A DNA stretch of 64,000 nucleotides, taken from assembly GCF_030272615.1 (NCBI RefSeq), contig NC_081413.1, positions 187,330,669-187,394,668 of the forward strand, read 5' to 3'. Position 1 is the first letter of the stretch; each line of letters begins with the position of its first letter. Both the position numbers and the translations under genes were made by a program. This DNA is from Cryptomeria japonica. Its lineage: Eukaryota > Streptophyta > Pinopsida > Cupressales > Cupressaceae. The notes beneath the pieces are model-generated. The model ran no database searches. It was given only the letters and a program-made list of their open reading frames with translations, and was not told the DNA's origin. Shown piece after piece: positions 21,844 to 32,150 of the stretch.

Positions 21844-23855
21844 GGGGGAGACCTATCCTTTGACTTCATGTGGTACTACCACGTCTGCAATCACTTCACC
21901 AGAATCTATTTTTGATATATGATGGATAGTTTTCAGCCTCTTAACCTTTGGAGGTTCCTCAGTGATTACTTGTTATAGAGTGACTTTAGGGAGTCCCGCT
22001 TTCCTCTTTTTCTTTCCGAAGGTAAACTCTAGCCGTAGTGGTATATCCTCATCCTTGTCACCTTGATGTGATACAATATCTGTAGTTATGATATGGACAT
22101 CCACCTACTGTTCTGCTTCATCTCTCACTTCAGCTTGTTCTTGCCCAAGAATTTTGGGTGAGGAAATCTGGTGGGCTAGATTAGCTTGGAGAGCTTATTG
22201 CTTGTGTAATTCCCCTAGCTTGCCACTGACTTCTTCACTGAATGTCATTTCTTCATCACCTGGCTCCATTTTGGCTTGCCCGACTGCTATATCCTTTAGA
22301 AGGTCTTCTTGATCTTGGGGGGTTAAGATCAACCTTTCCTTCAAAATGTCTTCTGCTTCACCCCCCTCGCCTTCTAGTAGCTGTTGTTTCTTAAAATCCT
22401 CCTCTTCTTGATCAGAGTTAGACTCAATGTTTCTAACTTTTACCTCCTTAGTAGTAGATGTGAAACCTTGCACTCTGGGCTACCCTGTAGATACATTAAC
22501 TAATGGTGGTGCGGGAGCAGTGGTGCTTGAAGCACTTGTTGTACCTATGGAAGGTGGTTGAGTGGGTACCTCCTCAGTGGCTTCTACATTCTCTTCTTGT
22601 CCCTGGGTACCCTCCCCTTTGGTGTGGCCTATAGCGGTTCTTGGTGGGAGAACTTTGGTGAGTGGCACCGTGCCTAACACATCGGTCACCCCTAGGTCTG
22701 CAGCCTTCTTCAGTAGTTTAGACTCCCTCATCTTTTCCTGGAGTTTCTTTAATAAGTCCTCAGTACTCTCTTGTGGCTTATCTTCCTCACCTGGGTCAGT
22801 GGAGGTATTTTGCCTTGAGGCTGACCTTGTCTTTCAAGCGTATTCCTTATGGCCTCTTAACTGAGGTACCCTTGAGGTGGACTCCTTTTATTTTGTCTTT
22901 GATATGCTAGGCCTTACCCTCTAGCTTAACCATTGTTTAGTTCTATTGATGATGGCCTGCAAGACCTTCTCCATATTTGTATCTTCGGTTGCAGACCATT
23001 TTACTAGGGAGAGGGGCCTCTTATCTATCCCTGATTCTTTGTAGACTAGATCAAGTAACTCTCCATCATCTCTCAGGTCCTTTGGGAGGTTAGTCTCAAT
23101 ACCAAAATCTCTCACCTGTGGGACAGATAGCCTGTTATAGTTCTTTTCCTTGACTTTGAAGTTGTCTTGTAGGTTAGCTTAGAAGTCTTCCAAGCTAGGC
23201 CTGTGCCCCTCATATGCCTTAGGCATAGCTTATTTAATTTTCCCTCAGGGATCATAAACCTCCCTAGCATGATTGTATTCCTTCAAGTTTAGATCTTGAA
23301 GCTCCCATTCTACCAACTTCGCCACTTGTATCTTGGAACAAGCAAAGTACCCAATAGACATCGAGAAATCGATTCCTATCTTATGCTCTGATGAAAGCAA
23401 TGATTGGAGGCCTATGAGATACCTTACATATTCTAGCAAGATCACCCTATCATTGCAATAATGAGGCAGCGTCAATGGGTTCCCTGTGAATCCACTAACC
23501 CTGATGTAAGTGGATCGTGGGTTTTGGATGAACCAACATGCCCACTCCCAGATGATAGCCATAGCCTCTAAGCTAATATGATATCTTGCATCCCCTATCA
23601 ATTTGATGATTATTGGGAAAAAAAAGATATCATTAACCCTATTGAAATGCAACTTGGCATTGGCTAGAGTGAGTTGGGAATAATACTCCCATATCTTCTT
23701 TGTCCTTCCTTCTCCCCTAACTATCCTTCCACCTGTAGGCCTAGGAATTTTCTAGCTCTGGCCGCTACCTAGATGACATATGATGTGAAGAAGAATTTTT
23801 GTGTATGCTACACCTCTGTCATCTGCTTACAAATATTGTCAGAAAGGATTTGTGG

Positions 23856-24248
23856 CTAGTCAAAGTATTGCTTCCCTATTAAGGTGGTGCTCATGAACTG
23901 GAACATCCAAGGGTGGAAGTGCTTGCAGTCTGGATTGCCAAAGGCCCTGTTGAGCATAATGATTAGGTCCTTTTGAGGTTCTTTGAAGTCTGCCCTCAGG
24001 ATATTTGTTGCCTTAAGCCCTGTCTTTCTTTTCTCTTCAAGCCAGTTGGCATTCACATGCCTCTCATTGGCTGATGTTTTGTCATTCCATGCCTTTAAGG
24101 CCTCTTCTTCAGTTAATAAAAATGCCTCCTCCTTGGTTGGGATTCCAAAGATGAACCCCAGCATATCTGGAGACAAGTCAATAACTATTTTTCCCTGTGC
24201 ATTAGTGCACTTTCTACTCTCCAGATTGTAGAATGGAGAAATGGTCAT
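23856..24248 (-). CDS. B7 ORF fragment, N-terminal globular domain
   Basis: This 130-codon open fragment holds the most structured part of the unknown protein. A hydrophobic block (IVIDLSPDMLGFIFGIP) is followed by a KEEAFLLTEEEAL helix and an aromatic C-terminal stretch (HPWMFQFM). The pattern is typical of plant retroelement or mobile-domain proteins, but no catalytic residues stand out. Confidence 0.5.
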   Translation of the reverse strand: MTISPFYNLESRKCTNAQGKIVIDLSPDMLGFIFGIPTKEEAFLLTEEEALKAWNDKTSANERHVNANWLEEKRKTGLKATNILRADFKEPQKDLIIMLNRAFGNPDCKHFHPWMFQFMSTTLIGKQYFD

Positions 24249-24723
24249 TATAAATTCTGGTGCCTATAGCGACTGTGGGAATACAGTAGCTTCCACTAGA
24301 CCAGATCTCTTGATTCTTCGATGGAGAGCATCTAAACTAGGTTTATTCAACTAGGCCTCAATATCTCCAATTTCTACATGACTAATTTCGATGTCTATGA
24401 CCCATTGAATTTGATCTTCTAACTTCAAAATATAGACCTATCCCTGATACTAGTATATTATGGTGGCTGGAAGTCTGTCAATTTCTTTGCCTCTTTTGCT
24501 AGAAGATGAGTCCATCTAACCTCTAGAACCTGCAAGTGAAACACAAATATTTAGTATCCAAGATTAAGCACAAACTTTGATTCACTTCGGGGCCTCGAGG
24601 TCCCGGGATAGGCACAAGGGGAGAAGGCTCTAAACTCCGGGGATCTGAGGTTCCAAGGTGAAGTCTAAAAAACCTCCTGGAACTCTAAGAATCCAGGGTT
24701 CCAGGCTCTTGTCTTGGGGTGAT

Positions 24724-25134
24724 CTAGAATTCCGGGGATCCGAGGTTCCGGGGTGAAATGGAAGTTGACACCCAAAACTCTAGGGATTTAGGGTTCTGGG
24801 GTGGAATAGAACAGGCACTCAGAACTCTAGGGATCCAGGGTGAAATGGAAGTCGACACCCAGAACTTCGGGGATCCGGGGTGGAATGGAATGGGCACCCA
24901 GAACTCCGGTGATCCGGGGTTCTGAGGTGAAATGGAAATCGACACTTGGAACTCCGAGGATCCGGGGTGGAATGGAACGGGCACCTGGAACTCTGGTGAT
25001 CTGAGGTTCCGGGGTGAAATGGAGGTCGCCTGGAACTCCGGGGATCCGAGGTTCCGAGTGGGAAAACTAGGGCACACCAAAAAAAACAAAACGTGAAAAA
25101 CAAACAACAAGAGAAAGAAATCAAACTGAAACAA
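24724..25134 (-). CDS. Possible small ORF with hydrophobic leader and SPEF repeats
   Basis: This 136-codon ORF lies in the transcribed leader of B7. It starts with a strongly hydrophobic stretch (MFQFDFFLLLFVFHVLFFLV) and continues as alternating 14- and 15-residue repeats (SPEFQVPVPFHPGS and SPEFWVSTSISP type). Adjacent frames are also open because the underlying DNA repeat has few stop triplets, so the ORF may be a by-product of the repeat. Confidence 0.25.
   Translation of the reverse strand: MFQFDFFLLLFVFHVLFFLVCPSFPTRNLGSPEFQATSISPRNLRSPEFQVPVPFHPGSSEFQVSISISPQNPGSPEFWVPIPFHPGSPKFWVSTSISPWIPRVLSACSIPPQNPKSLEFWVSTSISPRNLGSPEF
24726..25060. repeat. Alternating two-type tandem repeat in B7 leader
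   Basis: Units share the core GAACTCCGGGGATCCGAGG. Type A continues into GGTGAAATGGAAGTCGACA and is near 45 bp. Type B continues into GGTGGAATGGAACGGGCAC and is near 42 bp. A and B alternate for about four rounds, which is a higher-order pattern. The repeat lies downstream of the TATA box on the minus strand, so it would be transcribed. Confidence 0.8.
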
Positions 25135-25304
25135 AACCTCATGAAACCTAAAAAAAACATCATGAAGGGAGAAAATTCACCAACTTGGTGAATCGAAGAC
25201 CCAAAAAATGCTAAGAGAGAACTTAGAGGTCCGGAGGTTCGTGACTTGAGGTTAGGGAGGAGAAGCTCTAGATGCACAAATGAACTCAAAAAGCCTATCA
25301 TCTC

Positions 25305-25313
25305 TTATATATA
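25305..25313 (-). promoter_or_regulatory. Putative TATA box of B7
   Basis: TATATATAAG on the minus strand lies about 440 bp from the right end of B7 and about 790 bp before the ORF start. It is preceded on the same strand by the palindromic repeats at 25358-25660. Confidence 0.5.
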
Positions 25314-25357
25314 GCCTCCCTAACCCTTCCGTATGAAAGTCATAAACACGATCTTGG

Positions 25358-25660
25358 GACCCCAAGGTCTTAAGGTTCCGAGATCGACAGAAAGCACAAG
25401 GACAAAACCACCTTAGGACTCCGGAGTTTTGAGGTAAAAAGACCCAAGACCTCGCGACTCTGAGACTCTGGAGTTCTGAGGTCAAAACAATAGCAAGACC
25501 TCGGGACTCCAGGACTTCGGAGTTCCGAGGTCGGAACAACAAGGACCTCAGAACTCTGGGGTTCTGAGGTAAAACCAAAAGAGACCTCGGGACTCCAGGG
25601 TTCCGAGGCAAAACCAAAAACAGGGAGCTCGAGAATCTGGGACTCTGGAGTTCCGAGCTT
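25358..25660. repeat. Seven palindromic repeats upstream of the B7 promoter
   Basis: Seven imperfect copies, about 42-50 bp apart, follow GACCTCGGGACTCC then GGAGTTCCGAGGTC. Each copy is an inverted repeat of itself and copies are separated by A-rich spacers (CAAAACAA-like). Copies start near 25358, 25408, 25447, 25497, 25541, 25583 and 25625. They lie upstream of the TATA box for minus-strand transcription. Confidence 0.8.
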
Positions 25661-25750
25661 GAAACCAAAAAGAAAAAAAAGGGGGGGGGGGAAGGGTCCA
25701 CATTTCAACTTAAGGAGACCAATGAAGAAACAGATATGCTAGGAATAATA
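25661..25750 (-). other. B7 right terminus with G/A homopolymer run
   Basis: A run of A then G (25669-25691) is followed by 60 bp without features. The last base before the GGCCT duplication is 25750. Confidence 0.55.
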
Positions 25751-25755
25751 GGCCT

Positions 25756-26545
25756 CTTCTCTCAATAAGAGGAAGGAGGTGGAACTGTGCCATAGAAAGG
25801 AGGAATATTAGGTGTAGGGAGAAGACTAAGTCCATCATGAGGAGGATGTATAGGTCTAACCTTAGAAAGAATATTGTGGTTCTCCTTAAGAGAAGGAAAA
25901 GTCTAATCCATAGGAGTAGGTGGACAATTTTCCTTAGGAGGGAAATTAGTTCTATTCGAGAGGGGAAGAACCTCATTTTGAAGAATAATAGGAATATCAA
26001 GTGTTGGTGATCTAGGTTGACTTAAGGATAAGATCATATCATTATTCTATTTTTTATAGGATTGAAAAAGAGCATTGCTCCTTGATGGAAGAGATTGAAA
26101 TTGTTTGGGCCAAAAGAGATCAATAGCAACCCCAGGGCTTCTTTCGGATGGACGAAATAAGCTATGGTTCATAGTTATGATTTATCCATTGTGAGTAAAT
26201 TTTAGACACTTATGGATTGTAGAAGTAATAGCCTTGATGGAAGATAACTAAGGATAGCCTAACTTCACACGAAATTGCTCAGGGGAAGGTATGATAACAA
26301 AATCAACATCCATGGATTTATCATGGACTTTAACATGAAGGGTGATAGAACCAATGGTAGGACAATAGAAGCCATCAAATAACTTCACAACTACATTAGA
26401 AGCACCATATAATGGTTTATTCAATCATAAAGTAAAAAGATACTCTTCAGTTATGACATTAACCATTCAAGAGGGATCAATCAGGGCACCATGACAAGGG
26501 ATATCCTTAACCTTTGCAGCTATGTGTAAAGGGCCATCAGGTGAT
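25756..26545 (-). pseudogene. T2 gag, protease-like to Pro-rich part
   Basis: The minus strand matches T1 residues about 690-945: the protease-like strand (with a decayed active site near 26450-26490), LGYPWL equivalent near 26250, the KPISHIDYFWP-like block near 26110, then PPHDGLSLLPTPNIPP and VPPPSSY. Frames are broken by stops. B7 cuts it at EKRP. Confidence 0.75.
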
Positions 26546-26550
26546 CTAAT

Positions 26551-26979
26551 TGTTGGTGTAAATAAATATTCATTATGGATATTATTAAACTTTACTTAAG
26601 TTAACTTAGGATAATGCATCTCTTCGTAGTTTGGATTTGAGACACTTAGGGAAGTGTGCACATAGGGATATAGCTTGTAGGAGAAATTCCACCTTTTGTG
26701 GTCTTATTTTGCTATTACACTCCACATTCGGTGGGTCATCCACCTCTTGTGGAATATTATATTATTTCTCCTACCTACCCTTGTTTCTCATTGAGCCACA
26801 TGTCATAATTGTGTGCTTGTACATCCATATGGCCTTGCTTATATAAGAAGGCTCATATTCTTTGTATTGGTTAATCCAGTTGATCATTTGCATATTCATG
26901 AGAATACAATTTCTTCTCGTCATTCTATTGTCTCTCTTTATTCTTTTCATTGTGCCATTGATCTTGGCATAATCTCACA
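26551..26979 (+). repeat. S8: solo LTR (429 bp), TSD CTAAT
   Basis: It begins TGTTGGTGTAAATAAATATT and ends ATAATCTCACA, with CTAAT on both sides (26546-26550 and 26980-26984). It has a TATATAAGAAGG box near 26836. It interrupts the T2 gag exactly where the T1 alignment breaks (after the SETI block). No internal region or second LTR is present. Orientation is inferred from the TATA box. Confidence 0.85.
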
Positions 26980-26984
26980 CTAAT

Positions 26985-29039
26985 GGTCTCACTAGGGTCA
27001 AATGTAATATATGGATCCTTAGGCGAATCTTGTGTTTCTACCATGTTAACCAAGTTTGGAGCCATACAGATGAGTGTCACAGAAGAGAGAGAACTAGATG
27101 AAATCTGAATAACATTAGAGGTATGGGATGGCAAGGGATCAATGAAAATATTAAGATTTTGATTAGGAGGAGCAACTAATTTATTCCCTTTATCATTCAC
27201 ACCTGCCACAGATATAGTATTATTATCAATCAAGTATTGAACATTATGTCTTAATACAAAACATTTCTCAGTATCATGACCAGGTTGACAATGAAATTAG
27301 AAAAAGGAATTGTTAGCATGACTAGTTTGGAAGGATCAAATAGTTTTATAAGAGAAAGTTTGATAAAATTTCTATGCAATAACTAAGACATAATACTATG
27401 CAAAGATTCATTCAAAGGAGTAAATTGTCTTTCTCTTTGGAAAAATTTAGAAATAGGAGGCACACCTATTGTAGCATTCACATGGTTGTTGTTGATTGGA
27501 TCATTGAACTTGATGAATCTTTTTGTTGGTTTGAACTTTACAAACGGTTGTTGAACACCCTCCCCCTTATCACTTGAAGCCATAGGAGTGGATTTCTCCA
27601 TTTGACTCACAAATAGTTGATAATTGTGGAGTGTTGCGCACAACTGTGGAAAGGAAGTAAACTCAGACAAAAGAAGCTTTTCATTGATATCTTTTTGTAA
27701 ATTAGAAATGAAAATTCTTTGAATATCATTATTAGGCACATGAAAATAAATTTGAGCACACAAATGCTTATATCTACCGATGAAATCAGTCACTTTTTTT
27801 TTGACACCTTGTTTACAATGCATTAAATTAGTCATAGTGATTTTAGGACCAATGTTGTTTTGAAATTGTTGGATGAAAGGATATTCTAATTGTTGAAAGG
27901 AAGTGATAGAATAAGAAGGCAAACAACAATACCATTGTAAGGCCTTATCTCTTAGTGTTCTTGTGAACAATTTTGCAAGCAATCGTTGATCATAAGCAAA
28001 ATCAGTACACAAGGTTTGAAATGTTTTGACATGTGTAAGAGGATCACCTTTTCCATTATAGAGTTCCAATTGAGGGATCTCAACATGTTTAGGTGGCATG
28101 ACTTTAACAATATCAAGAGAAAGTGGGCTCGCAACATCAAAGGTGGGCACACTAAACTTGGATTGACTCATGGAAGAAATTTGTTGTTGTAAGGAAGACA
28201 CAGTTTGGGCAAGATTGTTGATTATCATTTGAGAAGAAGAATTGATGTTATAAATAGGAGATTGAGAAGGTGGTGTGATGTTGTTGAAAGAAGGCATAGA
28301 CTAAGAATAAGGTGGTGGGACACTATGATAAGTAGGCATTGGTGATGATTGGGTAGAAAAAGGGACACTTAAAGGAGGAATAAAGTTGTTGAAGGAATTG
28401 CCCCCTTGTGTCACACTTATTTGTTGAGGAATAGTAGGAACACTTATGGAAGACATAGGTAATGATGTAGGATTAAATGAAGAAGAAGGATTACCCCCAT
28501 GACCTATGGTTGTAGGAATGACTTTTTGAGTTGAAGTAGCCATGATGCTAGATGTGAAAGTAGGAATACTAGGGCAAAGGAATAGAGGAATTGACTTGTG
28601 GTGAAGGTTGTGAGTAACCTAGGGTTTTGACACAACTCTTGATAGGCATGACATTAGAATCAACAAAATGTGCAATGCCACACAATACATCAATTTCATT
28701 CTTATCACTTTGAAGCATGCATTTAAGACCTTCAATTAATGGAAGAGCTTCATTATTAGGGTATTCTTGGGACATCCATTGTTGAAAGCTACCAAACTGA
28801 TTGTCCAATGTGGAAAGTTGATCTAAAGAAACCATAGTTAAAGCTTCTTCTTCATCATGAGATCCATCAATGGGGTAAATAGGCACATGATTAGGATGAG
28901 AAGAATTAGCATGATCCTCATTAAAGGAGTCACCCAAATTAGGCTCCATCTCCTCGATAATTAAACCTTGAGAATCCTTAATTCTAATGCTTTGACTAAC
29001 GGGGATAGAATAGGTAGGACTAATAGTGGTAAAACTCAT
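26985..29039 (-). pseudogene. T2 gag, N-terminal to zinc-knuckle part
   Basis: Open pieces are 28569-29039 (N-terminus, same MSFTTISPTY start as T1), 28301-28543, 27383-28297 and 26925-27233. The 304-codon piece (27383-28297) contains the gag domain with LYNGKGDP and DKALQWYCCLPS. The TAG at 28301-28303 stands where T1 has Gln (PPYSQS). A frameshift lies near 27330-27380, so the zinc knuckle is split. It is clearly less intact than T1. Confidence 0.85.
27383..28297 (-). CDS. T2 gag domain fragment (304 codons)
   Basis: This is the longest open piece of T2 gag. It covers the coiled Gln/Ser-rich segment (AQTVSSLQQQISSM) and the entire capsid-like domain through LHSIMS, matching T1 residues about 240-560 with few gaps. 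Confidence 0.8.
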   Translation of the reverse strand: MPSFNNITPPSQSPIYNINSSSQMIINNLAQTVSSLQQQISSMSQSKFSVPTFDVASPLSLDIVKVMPPKHVEIPQLELYNGKGDPLTHVKTFQTLCTDFAYDQRLLAKLFTRTLRDKALQWYCCLPSYSITSFQQLEYPFIQQFQNNIGPKITMTNLMHCKQGVKKKVTDFIGRYKHLCAQIYFHVPNNDIQRIFISNLQKDINEKLLLSEFTSFPQLCATLHNYQLFVSQMEKSTPMASSDKGEGVQQPFVKFKPTKRFIKFNDPINNNHVNATIGVPPISKFFQRERQFTPLNESLHSIMS

Positions 29040-29530
29040 GCACTAGAGGGAAAATTTGAATTCTAGGACAAAGCTTGCAAAAAATTGAGAAATGCAAAAT
29101 TTAAGAAAATAATGATTACACAATTTGAACTTTGTTGGAAGAAGAGGATGACACAATTTCCAAAAATGAAAGGAAATTGGAATTTAAAATTAGGGCAAAC
29201 TATAATTAACCTCTTAATGTAAAATTTTTTCTTGAAAATTGAAATGTTGAATTTTGAAGGTATTTCTAATTCTAGAGGGTTCAAAAATCAATAAAATCAG
29301 CTAATCTTTCAGATTTAAGCTAATAAATATAGTCATAACAGTCTCCCAAAATTTTAAGAAAAAAGTTGAGGACCGTGGCGGGAACGCACATGGTCTGACC
29401 AACTTTTTTTGAAATGTTTAGGGATGGATATTATGATGATTTTAAAGATAACCCCCCCCCCCCAAATGACTTTATTTAACGATCTCTAGATGGGCGAAAT
29501 GAAGGCAGAAAGGTGAAAAGAGGATCCTCC
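29040..29530 (-). other. T2 leader, gag-proximal part
   Basis: Aligns with the reverse complement of about 210-710 in T1. It includes the family stem-loop (29371-29398) and a run of 13 C at 29451-29463. No gene is seen. C5 is inserted at its right end. Confidence 0.7.
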
Positions 29531-29540
29531 TATTGGATAT

Positions 29541-30955
29541 TGTTGGCATATGATGAACCGGCATGTTGATATGACAATAATGTATGTTGTCATTGATGTC
29601 AATAAGTACAAGTAAACCGGTATGTAGATTAAAAGAAGTTGGTGAACTGGTGTGAAGAGGTATGGAGAGATGCTGTGAACTGGTGTCGGGGTTTCACTAA
29701 GCATGACTACCGGTTGGTAGTCTCAGCTCTAGGGTTTTCGGTTTGGCAATCTAGGTTGTGCGATGCAACCGATGATACTCTGCAATGAGTTAGCTAAGAG
29801 ATGAGAATGAGATAGAGGTGCCACATCATTTTTGTGCATGTGAAGGATTTCCTTGAGGATCTTGCATGTGAAGATCGATTGCATTCAATGTCTACCTCGA
29901 GAATGAACATTCTTCTTAGTGGTATGAGAAGAAAGTGTGATGGGTTACTGATTTCCATGTGCAGTGAAGAATGGACGATGCAAATTATCTTGTGATATGT
30001 TTTAAATTGTATTTCTCTATGTGAAGTGTTTGGATGGTCAAGATTGGACCACTTGTATTGTAAACCTAAGATGCTTAGGGTTTAGGGTTTATGCTACCGA
30101 CCTAACTGTTGCCTATAAGGTCGATGATGTTTGTTGTTGTAAGTTGTTGGCAAATGTTGTGTGTGTGTATCCAATTGATGAGATACTTGCCAGACTAGTA
30201 AGAGGAAAACTGCAGAGTGTGATTGCAGAGTAAAGGAAATGAAAAGGATCCGCCTTGGCATGTAGTGTTGTTATCAGATCAAAGTTTTACCTGTTGTCTT
30301 CTAACCATTTCAATAGTTGGAAAATCCCTTTACTGGGTAGCTTTAACAGGCTTATTGTAAATACTTTAATCGGGTGACTCAAAATTATTGAGTTCTTTAA
30401 ATCCTCTAGCAAGGTAACCTCTAACAGGGTTTCAACCTTTAACAGGGTATATAGACATCCCTTAACCGGGTGATCTTTAATAGGATCGGTTCCTAGCAGA
30501 ACCTTAATGTAAAGTCTTTAACCGAACTAGGCTCCTAATAGAGCGAGCTTCAAAAGAGTTCAAAAACAACCTTGTGGGTATTCATCCCCACCGTGGTTTT
30601 TCTCATTTGGGTTTCCACGTGAAAAATTTGTGTGTCATGAGTTTTGCATTTTTCATGTGATGATTTTGCATGTAGAGTTATTAGGTTATGGTATTACTGG
30701 TATACCACATGCATATGTTTATGGGTGAAGTTGTTATCAAGTATTGAATGTATTTGAAGTGTTCAGACTTATCAGTTTATGTTTTCTAAAGTTTTTCTGT
30801 GTTTAACCAGTATTGTCATGGTTAAGTTCAGTAATGAAGACAACCGATTGATATTGCTTTAACTTGATAAGTTGTTGAGAAAGTTTTTGTCTGTATTGAT
30901 TCACCCCCCCCTCTCAGTACTAGGTATGGTATCTGTTGTTCATCATTATTCATCA
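29541..30955 (+). repeat. C5 5' LTR (1415 bp)
   Basis: It aligns end to end with the 3' LTR at 44002-45420. The interior has a run of short segments of the type TTTAACCGGGTGATC (about 30300-30560), repeated with variations, and a C-rich stretch near 30904. It is followed by a tRNA-Met-type primer binding site. Confidence 0.93.
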
Positions 30956-30957
30956 AT

Positions 30958-30968
30958 TGGTATCAGAG
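30958..30968 (+). other. C5 primer binding site
   Basis: TGGTATCAGAG, two bases after the LTR end, is the classical initiator tRNA-Met complementary site of plant copia elements. Confidence 0.9.
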
Positions 30969-30974
30969 AAACTC

Positions 30975-31840
30975 CAAGTCCTTGGTGATATAAGCTTGTC
31001 AAATATTGAGTTTATTGATGTACAAGACAAGGACACACCTAAGGATGTATGGGATGCACTGGAAATCATTTATGGTGGTGATGAGCATGTAAAGCAAGCT
31101 AAGGAAGAGAGCCTCAGAGGAAAATTTGAAGACATGAGGATGGTTGAAGGAGAGACCGTTTAGCAATATGGCATAAGGATTAAGACTATGGTAGGAGATA
31201 TCAAAAGCGCTGGTGGAACAATTGTGGATGCCATCATTGTTAGTAAAGTCTTGAGATAATTGTTACCAATCTATGCAATAAGAGTTTCTGCTATCCAGGA
31301 ACTAAGGTCTATTGATAAAACCAAGGTATCCTTAGACTCTGTCATTGCAAAGTTAACTGCATATGAGTTGAATAGCTATGATGGCAGTGTTCAAAAGACT
31401 GAGTCAACCTTTAGAGCATCTATTGCACCATCTAGAAAAGGAAAATAAACTAGTACCAGTTATGAATCCAGTCAATGCAGAGATATGGATGATAAAGAGA
31501 TTCTAATGGAGTTTGAAGCTCTTCTTGATAAAAGACTTCCAAAAGGAACTGTAAACTATAGAGGTAAGCTTCCTTTGAAATGTTTTTCCTGCAACAAGAT
31601 AGGACATATAGATGTTAATTGTCCTAACAATGACAATAAGGATAAACTGGAGAGGTTTAGAAAGTATAAAGGAGGAAATAGAAGAAATTGTCTCATTGTT
31701 GTAGATGAAGGTGTTACTGATGAAGAATCAGAGGATGAAGAGAGTGAAGATATAGTGTTTGTAGCTATAAATGAAGAAGTGTTTGACAAGAAAACACTTG
31801 TCTCTCACATTGAGAACTCCAATGAGTGGATTATTGATAG
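30975..31840 (+). pseudogene. C5 gag
   Basis: Fragments 30936-31163, 31260-31448 and the start of 31485-32003 make one gag. Conserved pieces are TPKDVWDALEIIYGG, the EESLRGKFEDMRM helix and an ELRSI block. The zinc knuckle is a canonical CX2CX4HX4C (CFSCNKIGHIDVNC, about 31580-31625). Stops at 31161 (TAG), near 31258 (TAA) and 31446 (TAA) break it. An acidic DEESEDEESED linker leads to the protease. Confidence 0.85.
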
Positions 31841-32150
31841 TGGTTATTCTCACCACATGACTGGTGATCGGAGAAATTTTTTCATGTCTCTGGAGGAATA
31901 TGATGGAGGTGTTGTCAGATTTGGCAATGACGCACCATGCTTGGTGAAAGATAAAGGATCCATCTCACTGAATGGAAAGAGAAGTGTAGATGATGTCTGC
32001 TAGGTAGAAGGTCTTAAGCATAACCTGTTGAGTGTTGCTCAGCTAAATGATAAAGGAATCATTCTAGAGTTCAAAGGTGGAGTTTGTAGAATAATTGGGA
32101 AGAGTGGTGAACTTATTGCCACTGGTAAGAAGACCAGAGGTAACCTATTT
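31841..32150 (+). pseudogene. C5 aspartic protease
   Basis: WIIDSGYSHHMTGD contains the D-S-G active site and matches the copia consensus closely. VRFGNDAPC and a VEGLKHNLLSVAQL block follow. One TAG (32001-32003) lies just before the VEGL block. Confidence 0.85.

Larger units (their letters stand above)
20889..24515 (-). pseudogene. B7 long unknown ORF (about 1200 codons, decayed)
   Basis: I do not recognise this protein with certainty. The start is taken as the ATG at 24515 (MDSSSSKRGKEID). From 24515 to 23856 one frame is used; between 23856 and 23652 there is one frameshift; from 23652 to 20893 all fragments share one frame, broken by single stops (some CAG or CAA to stop). The N-terminal third is globular (LSPDMLGFIFGIP, then EEKRKTGLKATNILRADFK and HPWMFQFMSTTLIGKQYFD) and resembles the gag-like putative plant transposon proteins. 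The middle is acidic and Pro/Thr-rich. The C-terminal third (21843-20893) is helical, Glu/Gln/Lys-rich and coiled-coil-like. No RT or integrase motif is present. Confidence 0.6.
19851..25750 (-). mobile_element. B7: unclassified element with long unknown ORF, TSD GGCCT
   Basis: The left end is TGTTGACGTG (19851). The right end is fixed at 25750 because GGCCT flanks both sides (19846-19850 and 25751-25755) and the T2 gag frame (EKRPASP) closes exactly when the insert is removed. Five-base duplication and TG start suggest LTR-type integration. The first ~740 bp on the left are homologous to 34969-35652 of X6. I could not find a matching LTR at the right end, which instead begins TATTATTCC on the minus strand. 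It may be a non-autonomous element with one replaced end. Confidence 0.7.

Noticed and set aside
25252-25708. Two overlapping minus-strand ORFs of 112 and 149 codons
   Set aside because: They lie upstream of and across the B7 promoter repeats in several open frames; openness is explained by the GC-rich repeat units.
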